Shown: piece by piece, positions 8,041 through 15,172 of the stretch
Layout of the letters: the number at the start of each line of letters is the position of its first letter
Position numbering within the stretch: the first letter of the stretch is position 1
Assembly: GCA_016794985.1 (NCBI GenBank)
Contig: JAEUIQ010000049.1
Location: 1 to 39,586, forward strand
Origin: Planctomycetaceae bacterium
GTDB taxonomy: Bacteria > Planctomycetota > Planctomycetia > Pirellulales > Pirellulaceae
Length of the DNA stretch: 39,586 bases
Direction of reading: 5' to 3'
The notes under the pieces: model-generated
Seen by the model: the letters and a program-made list of their open reading frames with translations, nothing else
Told to the model about the DNA's origin: nothing
Databases searched by the model: none
Translations under genes and position numbers: made by a program

Positions 8041-9372
8041 TTGGATGTTGTTCCTGGATCAATAACGAGTGCTGGCGTGGCCAAGTCGCAAAGGAAGTCG
8101 AAACTTAGCAACGCGTCGTCCAAGCGGGCTAGTCGCCCGCGTGTGGCTGCGTCCGTCGCGAAGAAAAAGCGTTCCGGTCCCCGCAGTTCCAGTCCCGGCG
8201 GTGGTGCAACAGCGTCCCTGAAACCAGCGGGTAAAACACCGACACACGGAAGCTCGCCTAGTCGCCGCATCACCGAAAACGGCAAACTGGAGCCATGGTG
8301 GTTGGCTGGAAAGAAGTTGGATTGGGACCAGCTCACCGACGATCAACTGTTGGATTGCCGGATGTGCGATTTGCCGTTGGACTTGGAGAAGTCGTCGCTC
8401 GTCGGCAAGATCGAACGGCTGTACGAAGAGATGGCCGCTCGCGGATTGGACTTCAAGCCTCACTTTTGGCTCAGCGACGAATGGTTTGCGCCTGATGGAA
8501 TCCCCGGGATTGCGATTCCGTTTTATTTGGCCCACCCTCGTCTTTGTCAATTGGAACGCAAGTTGATGTTGGAGGTCGAGGGTGGCTCCGACGAATGGTG
8601 CATGAAGATCCTGCGACATGAGACTGGGCATGTGCTGGACACGGCGTTCTTGTTGCATCGCCGTAAACGGTATCGCGAAGTGTTCGGCAGTTATAGCGAT
8701 CCCTATCCTGAATACTACCGCCCCCATCCGAAGAGTCGCCGCTACGTCGTGCATTTGGAGCCGTGGTACGCCCAGAGCCATCCAGCGGAAGATTTTGCGG
8801 AGACCTTTGCGGTGTGGCTCAAGCCCGGCGGGCGGTGGCGGACCCAATATCGCGGCTGGCCGGCATTGAAGAAGTTGGAGTATGTCGACGAGTTGATGGG
8901 GAGTATCGTTGGGGCCAAGCCGAAGGTCGTGTCGCGGAAAACCATCGAGCCCTTGCGGCAAATCAAACGCACGCTGCGGGACCATTACGAACAACGTCGG
9001 GCTCGGTACGAGATGGATCTGCCGTCGCCCTTCGACCGCGATCTCTTGCGGTTGTTCTTTTCCGAGAAGAACGACGAATCGGCCCTCAAGGAAGTGCGGC
9101 GGCAAGAAAGCAAGTTGCACGACTTTGTCGAACAGCAAGCCTCGGCACTGCTGCGAAAACACAAGACGGAGATCGAACGACAAGTCACCAGCTGGACGGG
9201 CGAGAATCGGTACACCGTGTCGTTGGTAGTCCGCGAGGTGATCGACCGCTGCCGAGAACTCAAGCTTCGCGCGATCGGTAGCGAAGCGAGACTGGTGCGT
9301 GACGTTACGATTTTTATTACGGTTCAGACCATGAACTATCTCCATAGTGGGTTGCATCGAGTGGCCTTATGA
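8041..9372 (+). CDS. Putative zinc metallopeptidase with basic N-terminal tail
   Basis: The frame has 443 codons from a TTG at 8041, which sits immediately after AAGAGG; a GTG at 8077 is an alternative start and no ATG precedes the conserved part. Residues 1-75 are dominated by Lys, Arg, Ser, Ala, Gly and Pro and look disordered. The folded part begins near LEPWWLAGKKLDWDQL. It contains HETGHVLD (HExxH at about 193-197) and, about 55 residues later, AEDFAETFAVWL, whose Glu could be the third zinc ligand as in gluzincins. CRMCDLPLDL near residue 105 is also notable. The C-terminal 150 residues are helical and charged. The stop overlaps the ATG of an ATP-grasp enzyme (ATGA), so the two are translated together. 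I recall this pair as recurrent in several phyla, but function and substrate are unknown. Confidence 0.85.
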   Translation: MDVVPGSITSAGVAKSQRKSKLSNASSKRASRPRVAASVAKKKRSGPRSSSPGGGATASLKPAGKTPTHGSSPSRRITENGKLEPWWLAGKKLDWDQLTDDQLLDCRMCDLPLDLEKSSLVGKIERLYEEMAARGLDFKPHFWLSDEWFAPDGIPGIAIPFYLAHPRLCQLERKLMLEVEGGSDEWCMKILRHETGHVLDTAFLLHRRKRYREVFGSYSDPYPEYYRPHPKSRRYVVHLEPWYAQSHPAEDFAETFAVWLKPGGRWRTQYRGWPALKKLEYVDELMGSIVGAKPKVVSRKTIEPLRQIKRTLRDHYEQRRARYEMDLPSPFDRDLLRLFFSEKNDESALKEVRRQESKLHDFVEQQASALLRKHKTEIERQVTSWTGENRYTVSLVVREVIDRCRELKLRAIGSEARLVRDVTIFITVQTMNYLHSGLHRVAL

Positions 9373-10391
9373 GAAAACGGCGAATCATGGTCTTGTTGCA
9401 TCAGGAGTTGATCCCACCCGACAGTTTGGAGGGTGTGAGCGATGCGGAGATGATGGAGTGGAAGACGGAATTTGATGTCGTGCAAACGCTTCGCTACATG
9501 GGCCATGAAGCGACGCCGGTCGGAGCCTCAGACGACCTGAGCAAGATCCGCGACGCCATTACGGAACTCCGACCGCACATTTGCTTCAATCTCTTGGAAG
9601 AATTCCATGGAGTGGGTACTTACGATCAACATGTCGTGAGTTATCTCGAGCTCTGCAAACAACCTTACACCGGCTGCAATCCTCGTGGTCTGATGTTGTC
9701 GCACGACAAGTACTTGGCCAAGAAGATCATGACCTATCATCGCATCCCCACGCCGCGTTTCACCGTCATTCCGCGTGGCAAGCGAGTCAAGCATCGCAGC
9801 AAATTGGATTATCCGCTGCTGGTCAAGAGTGTGGTTGAAGATGCGTCGTTGGGAATTACGGAATCGTCACTGGTTCACGACGAAGAAGCATTGAATCGAC
9901 AAGTGAGCTATTTGCACGAGACCTTGCGCAGTGACGCGTTGGTCGAAGAGTACATTGCGGGCCGCGAGTTTTATGTCGGTGTGCTGGGCAATCAGCGATT
10001 GAAAGTCTTGCCCATTTGGGAAATGAAGTTCACAAAGGCGCCCAAAAAACCCACCATCGCGACGGCCAAAGTGAAATGGGACGCGGCGACCCAGGAGAAG
10101 CTAGGAGTCGAGACCAACGCAGCGGAATTGCCGGACGAGCTGCGTGAACGGATCATCACCTTGTGCAAACGCGTTTACAAGGCGTTGGACTTGAGTGGTT
10201 ACGCGCGGATCGATTTGCGTTGCAATGCGGAGGGCAAGGTCTATGTCTTGGAAGCCAACCCGAATCCCAACTTGAGTTTTGGTGAAGACTTCGCCGAGTC
10301 CGCTGAAACAGACGGCATCGAATACGAAGACTTGTTAGGCCGCATTCTAAATCTTGGCCTAAGCTATCAAGCCCATTGGCGGAATGTTTAG
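9369..10391 (+). CDS. ATP-grasp ligase, D-Ala-D-Ala-ligase-like
   Basis: The protein has 340 residues and its ATG overlaps the TGA of the metallopeptidase gene. The ATP-grasp fold is indicated by HICFNLLEEFHG, by YTGCNPRGLMLSHDKYLAKKI (the ddl-like small domain and hinge), by PLLVKSVVEDASLGI (phosphate-binding region with the conserved Lys), by LVEEYIAGREFYVGVLG, and by the magnesium-binding end YARIDLRCNAEGKVYVLEANPNPNL. It resembles D-alanine-D-alanine ligases in layout, but coupling to a peptidase rather than to mur genes argues against a peptidoglycan role. Amide-bond formation between carboxylate and amine through an acyl-phosphate is the family chemistry; the substrates are unknown. A peptide- or protein-modifying role with the peptidase is inference. 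Confidence 0.88.
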   Translation: MRKRRIMVLLHQELIPPDSLEGVSDAEMMEWKTEFDVVQTLRYMGHEATPVGASDDLSKIRDAITELRPHICFNLLEEFHGVGTYDQHVVSYLELCKQPYTGCNPRGLMLSHDKYLAKKIMTYHRIPTPRFTVIPRGKRVKHRSKLDYPLLVKSVVEDASLGITESSLVHDEEALNRQVSYLHETLRSDALVEEYIAGREFYVGVLGNQRLKVLPIWEMKFTKAPKKPTIATAKVKWDAATQEKLGVETNAAELPDELRERIITLCKRVYKALDLSGYARIDLRCNAEGKVYVLEANPNPNLSFGEDFAESAETDGIEYEDLLGRILNLGLSYQAHWRNV

Positions 10392-10404
10392 ACGCTGCAA
10401 ATCG

Positions 10405-10584
10405 TCATGTTTTCGAGACTCGTTTGATAGTAGCATGGGCGCCCCGATCTTGGCAGAATCGGAGAATCGCCTGAACCTCATATTTTGAATGCGATTCGAG
10501 GAATGCCTTTAATTCGGCTCGTAACTCGTTAGGCGTGCGATTGCCCAACGCGTGCCGGGAGTGAGATATGCTCGACAACTGCAA
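10405..10584 (-). pseudogene. Possible decayed coding fragment, minus strand
   Basis: The space between the ATP-grasp gene and the sigma factor (10392-10819) has no convincing gene. On the minus strand, however, a 59-codon open frame, TTG at 10584 to TGA at 10405, reads like protein: it includes ALGNRTPNELRAELKAFLE and YEVQAILRFCQDRGAHATIK. Just upstream an in-frame stop occurs, while a neighbouring frame reads FLIAVVEHISLPAR. A degraded gene with a frameshift would explain this. The family is not recognised, no ribosome-binding site is evident and chance is possible. The rest of this gap shows nothing I can support, although the promoter for the sigma-factor operon must lie near 10700-10820. 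Confidence 0.3.
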
Positions 10585-10819
10585 TCAAAAACCGAACGTC
10601 GGATTGGAAATATTCTCGAAAATGTTTCAGTCTATTCTCGCGTGGGTAATTCATCTTTCGGGCCGCGAGTTCCCGAGTCGTCCTGGAAGAGTTCACCGGA
10701 CCGGCGGGGAAAGGCTGTGAAACCGCTATGGGTAGCCTGTCGGTCGGTGAGTTCTTAGTTTTTTTCAAGACGTTTCCGGATTTGCTGTCCCCTTTTCTGG
10801 GTTGTCGCGCAATTAAGGA

Positions 10820-11389
10820 ATGACGACTGTTTGGCGAGAGAGGTCCTTCCACGGCTGGAACATGAACCCAGAGCAAGTTTTCGAAATACTGATGCGGGAA
10901 AATGCGGACATGCTGTTGGCGTACCTGCGAGCGGTGGTTCGCGATCAACATGCAGTCGATGATTTGTTCCAAGAATCGATGCTTGTCGCTTGGCGAAAGC
11001 TCGAGAGCTACGATCTTGAACGACCATTTGGGACCTGGCTGCGCGGCATTGCCAAAAATCTAGCCCTCGCCCATTTTCGTGAGCGAGCCGGGCGAGATCA
11101 ACCGCTGGACGAAGCAGCGATGGAATGGGTCGAGTCTCGCTTCGCTCAATTTCACGTGCTCGCCGGCGATACGATGCGGGAGAAACTTTCGGCGCTTCGC
11201 GCTTGTGTGCAGGCGTTGCCGGAAGAGTATCGACAACCGGTTCAGATGCGATATGCCGACTCGAAGTCGCTGTCCGAAATTGGGAATAAGTTGCAATTGG
11301 CAACAGAGACGTTGAAAAAACGGTTGTCGCGGGCGAAGCTGCGTTTGGCCGAGTGTCTAGAACGTAAATTGGCTGCCGTAGGTGAATGA
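10820..11389 (+). CDS. ECF-type RNA polymerase sigma factor
   Basis: The frame has 189 codons from the ATG at 10820; an ATG at 10862 (MNPEQVFEIL) would give 175 residues and fits the usual start of the family better. Region 2 is visible as AYLRAVVRDQHAVDDLFQESMLVAWRKLESYD with RPFGTWLRGIAKNLALAHFRER, and region 4 as LPEEYRQPVQMRYADSKSLSEIG followed by the recognition helix ETLKKRLSRAKLRL. It should direct RNA polymerase to a small set of promoters, probably including its own. Its stop overlaps the ATG of the next gene, a membrane protein in the place expected for an anti-sigma factor, and the operon continues into redox proteins. Confidence 0.92.
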   Translation: MTTVWRERSFHGWNMNPEQVFEILMRENADMLLAYLRAVVRDQHAVDDLFQESMLVAWRKLESYDLERPFGTWLRGIAKNLALAHFRERAGRDQPLDEAAMEWVESRFAQFHVLAGDTMREKLSALRACVQALPEEYRQPVQMRYADSKSLSEIGNKLQLATETLKKRLSRAKLRLAECLERKLAAVGE

Positions 11390-12372
11390 ACATGAACAAC
11401 GAGCACTCTCCTTCAAACGCTTCAGACGCTTCAGACTTTCCGGACTCTCCGGACTCTCCGGACGGGATTCGCGAGGCCTTCATAGACTCGCTGCTGATGG
11501 CTGCTTATGGCCACGGACAAGCGGCAGTGTCGAGCAAGGTCGATCAAGTCATGCAACAGATTGAACGGGAAAAAAACGCGTCCCGTCGACCAACTCAGGA
11601 AGCCGCTCCCGCGAATCGAAGAAGCTGGAGTCGCTGGGTCTCTGCGGCGATCGCGGCCTCGTTGCTTGGTGTGGTTTTTTTCGGACTGCAGTATTTTGGC
11701 CCAACTCAGCAAGCGTTGGCGGCGATCGAACAGAGTTTGGCGGCGGCTGCGGAGCAAGTCGCGAGAAAATACTTGATTACGGTCACATTCAAAGACGGCG
11801 GAAAATCCAGCGAGGTCGAAAACGATTTATACGTACAAGGCAGTGACCGGTTCGCGCTGCGGCATCCAGCACTTGTAGCGGGGGCAGATTTGTGGCTGGG
11901 CAAGAACGGAAATGAGACGTGGGTCGTCCCGGCGATTGGACCGGTCCTAACCGGCAATGACCTCGCGCTCAGTCGATGGTTGGGTTCACAGGAACAGTTG
12001 TCGACACCCTATCTACACGTCACAACCGTGCTGGAGCGGATGTCGCGTGGCTACCGACTGAGAAACCTGGGTGAGTCGACGATTCGCTCGACTGCCGGAA
12101 ATGAAGTTGTTTGCCGGCACGTTGTCGGTGAACTAAAAAGCGAAGCCAATCAAAATCTGCCTGCGATGATCGAACTTTGGTCGGACGCTGAGTCTGGAGT
12201 GGCTCAACGAATTGAAGCTCGCTGGTCGCTCGCCGAATTCGAATCTGGTCGCGAAAAAGTTGTCATTGAGTTCGTCGGTCAACCGGAGTTGCCGGACGAC
12301 TGGTTTGAGGCGGAAGGACATTACGCAGATTCTCGCGGAAAAATTACATTCGACAAAAAGGAAAACGAATGA
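11386..12372 (+). CDS. Single-pass membrane protein, probable sigma regulator
   Basis: The protein has 328 residues; a second ATG lies two codons in. The cytoplasmic part is about 85 residues and begins with a Ser/Asp/Pro repeat (ASD, SPD tripeptides) encoded by 9-bp tandem DNA repeats. One transmembrane helix follows (WVSAAIAASLLGVVFFGLQYF). The outer domain of about 220 residues carries an AIEQSLAAAAEQVARKYLITV helix and beta-rich sequence, reminiscent of LolA/DUF2092-like domains, ending ELPDDWFEAEGHY. The position directly after an ECF sigma gene and the topology suggest an anti-sigma factor or signal sensor, but no zinc-binding anti-sigma motif is present. Its stop overlaps the next start (ATGA). 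Confidence 0.85.
   Translation: MNMNNEHSPSNASDASDFPDSPDSPDGIREAFIDSLLMAAYGHGQAAVSSKVDQVMQQIEREKNASRRPTQEAAPANRRSWSRWVSAAIAASLLGVVFFGLQYFGPTQQALAAIEQSLAAAAEQVARKYLITVTFKDGGKSSEVENDLYVQGSDRFALRHPALVAGADLWLGKNGNETWVVPAIGPVLTGNDLALSRWLGSQEQLSTPYLHVTTVLERMSRGYRLRNLGESTIRSTAGNEVVCRHVVGELKSEANQNLPAMIELWSDAESGVAQRIEARWSLAEFESGREKVVIEFVGQPELPDDWFEAEGHYADSRGKITFDKKENE
11417..11461 (+). repeat. Five 9-bp tandem repeats inside a coding region
   Basis: Two copies of ACGCTTCAG are followed by ACTTTCCGG and two copies of ACTCTCCGG. They stay in frame and encode ASD, ASD, FPD, SPD, SPD in the cytoplasmic part of the predicted sigma regulator. Such repeats can change copy number without breaking the frame. 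Confidence 0.8.
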
Positions 12373-14093
12373 ACACGAATCATGTCAGATTTGGATCTTC
12401 TACGGTTGCGAATTTCATTGATTCACACAGGACTCGCAACCACGTCGTGCTGGTATTGGCTTGGGCGATGTTCGGATTGCCTTGCGTTTGGAGTCAAGAG
12501 TCCCGGACCGACGCAACGAAAACCAATCGTTCGGGAGATGTGACGTTCTCCAGTGACATTGCGATGATTATTTATGACAAATGCACGTCATGTCACCGTC
12601 CCGGTCAAGTCGGGCCTTTTTCATTGATCACTTATGATGATGTACGGAAGCACGCGTTGACCATTGAGGCCGTTATTGAAAACGACTACATGCCGCCGTG
12701 GAAACCTGTCAATCACAACGTTCCGTTTTCTAACGATCGTAGTTTGAGTGAGTCGCAAAAAAATAAATTGAAGGGTTGGATTGCCGCCGGTTGTCCGGAG
12801 GGGGATCGGGCTGCGACGCCAAAGCCTCCCGAGTTTCCCGATGGGTGGAGTCTCGGCAAGCCCGATCTGATCGTGAAGATGAACGGACAATTCGAAGTTC
12901 CTGCGGATGGCCCGGACATTTATCGTTCGTTCGTGTTTCCTCTCCAATTGCCAGAAGACAAGTGGGTCAAGGCGATCGAGTTGCGATCGAATGCACAATC
13001 GGCGATGCATCACGCGTTGTTTTTTCTTGATTCTTCTGGCAATGCTCGGAAGATGGATGGCTCGGATGGCAAAGCAGGGATTGAGGGCATGGGCTTTTTG
13101 GCTGACTTTGGCGGTGCCGCAGGTGGGAATGCGTTGGGCCGTGGTGGACTCTTGAATCGACTCGGTGGTCTTCGGAATCAACGCGAAGCCGCCGGGAACG
13201 AAGACGGCCGGATTGATAATACACTGGCTCGCAGTTTGGGCGGATACGTACCCGGAGCAATGCCGACAAAGCTGCCGGGGGACTTGGCAATGGCATTGCC
13301 CAAAGGCTCGGACATCGTCATGCAAACGCACTTTCATCCATCGGGCAAGCGAGAAACGGAACAAGCCGAGTTGGCGTTGTACTTTGCCGATCGAGCCCCC
13401 TCCAAGCAATTAGTGACGATCCAAGTCCCCCCGATGTTCGGGTTTGGGGCCAATATCGATATTCCGGCTGGCGAAAAGAATTTTCGCGTGGCCGACTCCT
13501 TCACGCTACCGATCGACGTTCAAGCAGTTAGCGTCGGCGGGCACGCGCATTACATCTGTCGCACCATGAAGATGACTGCGCGAACGCCGAATGGGACAGA
13601 TGTGACCTTGATGCAAATCGACGATTGGGACTTGGATTGGCAAGACCGTTACTTGTTCGCGGAGCTGGTGAATTTACCAGCCGGAACCGTGATTACCACG
13701 GACATCGTGTACGATAACTCTACCGACAATCCGGAAAATCCTTACCAGCCACCGCGACGGATTCGCTGGGGCCGACAGTCCAACGATGAAATGGGGAGCG
13801 TCACGTTGTTGGTGGTTGCGAGTGACGAAAGTCAGCGCCGAGACTTGGAGCTTGCCTTACGAGCTTACTTCACATCGTCAATAGCCGACCGATTTACGAA
13901 AGGCGAGGGTGTCACGCAAATGTTGTTGCAACTCGACGAAAACGGCGACGGCAAGGTGCAAGAGTCCGAAGCACCGCCACGGATGGGTGGCCGAGTGTTT
14001 GGAATGCTGGATCAAGACTCCGATGGGGGGCTAGATTCGACAGAACTAGGTCGATTGCGTGAACTTATGCAACGATTTGGGGCCAGAAACTAA
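12369..14093 (+). CDS. Monohaem cytochrome c / copper monooxygenase-like protein with EF-hands
   Basis: The protein has 574 residues and starts in an ATGA overlap with the preceding gene. A signal segment (VVLVLAWAMFGLPCVW) exports it. A cytochrome c domain follows with CTSCH (72-76) and a likely axial Met in YMPPWKP (about 108). The next two domains resemble the copper type II ascorbate-dependent monooxygenase fold: MHHALFFLD with a His pair (214-215), THFHPSG (321, 323) and GGHAHYICRTMKM (392, 394 and a possible Met ligand). The C-terminus has two EF-hand-like loops (DENGDGKVQESE and DQDSDGGLDSTE). The family is common in planctomycetes, usually beside a redoxin as here. It probably passes electrons between haem and copper on an organic substrate; the substrate is unknown. 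A Gly-rich insertion lies near residues 235-280. Confidence 0.88.
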   Translation: MNTNHVRFGSSTVANFIDSHRTRNHVVLVLAWAMFGLPCVWSQESRTDATKTNRSGDVTFSSDIAMIIYDKCTSCHRPGQVGPFSLITYDDVRKHALTIEAVIENDYMPPWKPVNHNVPFSNDRSLSESQKNKLKGWIAAGCPEGDRAATPKPPEFPDGWSLGKPDLIVKMNGQFEVPADGPDIYRSFVFPLQLPEDKWVKAIELRSNAQSAMHHALFFLDSSGNARKMDGSDGKAGIEGMGFLADFGGAAGGNALGRGGLLNRLGGLRNQREAAGNEDGRIDNTLARSLGGYVPGAMPTKLPGDLAMALPKGSDIVMQTHFHPSGKRETEQAELALYFADRAPSKQLVTIQVPPMFGFGANIDIPAGEKNFRVADSFTLPIDVQAVSVGGHAHYICRTMKMTARTPNGTDVTLMQIDDWDLDWQDRYLFAELVNLPAGTVITTDIVYDNSTDNPENPYQPPRRIRWGRQSNDEMGSVTLLVVASDESQRRDLELALRAYFTSSIADRFTKGEGVTQMLLQLDENGDGKVQESEAPPRMGGRVFGMLDQDSDGGLDSTELGRLRELMQRFGARN

Positions 14094-14171
14094 AGATCCG
14101 TCGCCTTGCGAGGAAGCGATGTTGTTTTGCAGACTAAAGTTTGTCGATAACCGACGGAAAGAAAAGCCAAA

Positions 14172-14801
14172 ATGTTGAAGTCAATAAATGGAATTTGGTA
14201 CGTCGCTTGGGTGATCTTATTTCAACTGGGAACATTCGACGTACTGTCAGCTCAGCCACCTCGGGAATGGAAGCTGACGGATATCGATGGGAAGCAGCAC
14301 GTACCTTTTGATGACCCAACGACACTCGCTGTTGTACTGGTGTTCATTTCAACCGATTGCCCGATCGCCAACGCGTACCAACCGGAATTAAAAAAGCTCT
14401 CGCAGAAATTCATCGCCCAGGGCATCCGTTGGTTCATGATCCATCCCGATCCTGATACAACACCCGAACGGGCCGCCGAACACGCCAAGCAGTTCGAAAT
14501 TTCGGTACCGATTGTCGTCGACCACAATCAATCGATCGCCCGCAGTGTGGGCGCCCGCGTTACACCGGAAGTGCATGTGTATGTAAAGGCCAATGAGGAA
14601 GCGGTATACCAGGGCCGGATCAACGATTTGTACGCGACATATGGCAAAAAACGAGTGGCTGCGACGACACACGACCTCGCAGACGCCTTAACGGCAACGG
14701 TTGATGGCCAGCCCGTTGCCGTCCGAAAGACCGAGCCGGTCGGCTGCTTTATCGTCTTTGACGATATCGACAACGGCTCGCGCGACCGCGACAATCCGTG
14801 A
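14172..14801 (+). CDS. Exported redoxin (thioredoxin-fold) protein
   Basis: The protein has 209 residues starting at the ATG at 14172, 78 bp after the copper protein, with a signal segment (WYVAWVILFQLGTFDVLSA). The thioredoxin fold of the AhpC/TSA redoxin type shows as VLVFISTDCPIANAYQPEL, with a single Cys at residue 63 in DCPIAN and no CxxC, then VPIVVDHNQSIARSVGARVTPEVHVY with the cis-Pro. The conserved C-terminal EPVGCFI is present, but the 15 residues after it (from VFDDIDNG) do not look like the family and may come from an inserted element. With one Cys in the active region it may act as a peroxiredoxin-like or copper-handling protein serving its operon partner, not as a disulfide reductase. 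Confidence 0.88.
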   Translation: MLKSINGIWYVAWVILFQLGTFDVLSAQPPREWKLTDIDGKQHVPFDDPTTLAVVLVFISTDCPIANAYQPELKKLSQKFIAQGIRWFMIHPDPDTTPERAAEHAKQFEISVPIVVDHNQSIARSVGARVTPEVHVYVKANEEAVYQGRINDLYATYGKKRVAATTHDLADALTATVDGQPVAVRKTEPVGCFIVFDDIDNGSRDRDNP

Positions 14802-14970
14802 CAGATCGACAATGCGAATGTCGAGCAACGGACGCTCGGCGTGGAAGACACGGTCGGTTAGCGCGATTTTCCATTCGTGTTGACTGGCCGAAGTAGGGCA
14901 CGACGGCACTTCGCTTGCTCGAGGGCAACGAAGTCCGCATCGTACCTTGACCCTGCCGACCGCTGGCAAT
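14750..14970 (-). other. Coding-like minus-strand stretch in a 370-bp gap
   Basis: The stretch 14802-15172 has no plus-strand gene. On the minus strand from about 14890 back into the redoxin 3' end one frame reads HEWKIALTDRVFHAERPLLD and continues IRIVDLSRIVAVARAVVDIV; another frame is also open. Both resemble the tiny ORFs produced by dispersed non-coding repeats in planctomycete genomes more than a real gene, and no start signal was found. I infer a repeat element of about 200 bp that ran into the end of the redoxin gene. The remainder of the gap shows nothing else before the AAAGG site of the next gene. Confidence 0.3.
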
Positions 14971-15172
14971 CAAAATACCCCCCCGAACCCATGCGGTGGG
15001 CAATTTATCTCCCGTCGCTCACCTTGATCCCGGTTCTGTGGAGATTAGGCTTAATGGCGGCCAACTTGAGTGGTTCAGATTTTCACCGTTTTCGGTTCAT
15101 CACGAACCGTTCGCAAATTGGAAGTTTTTCCCCGACACCGGGTGCTTGCGCCTTACCGCAAAAGGTTTTTCG

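Noticed and set aside
8059..9357. 432-codon open frame on the minus strand opposite the metallopeptidase gene
   Set aside because: The plus-strand frame has HETGH, a coupled downstream gene and sensible composition; the antisense frame is rich in Arg, Pro, Gln and His with no recognisable domain, and is a by-product of GC-rich codon use.
9369..10391. Housekeeping D-Ala-D-Ala ligase (ddl)
   Set aside because: It is coupled to a peptidase and not to mur or fts genes; the sequence is only generally Ddl-like, so the symbol was not assigned.
12621..13409. 262-codon minus-strand frame inside the copper-protein gene
   Set aside because: The plus-strand reading has haem and copper motifs; the antisense frame shows no domain and no ribosome-binding site.
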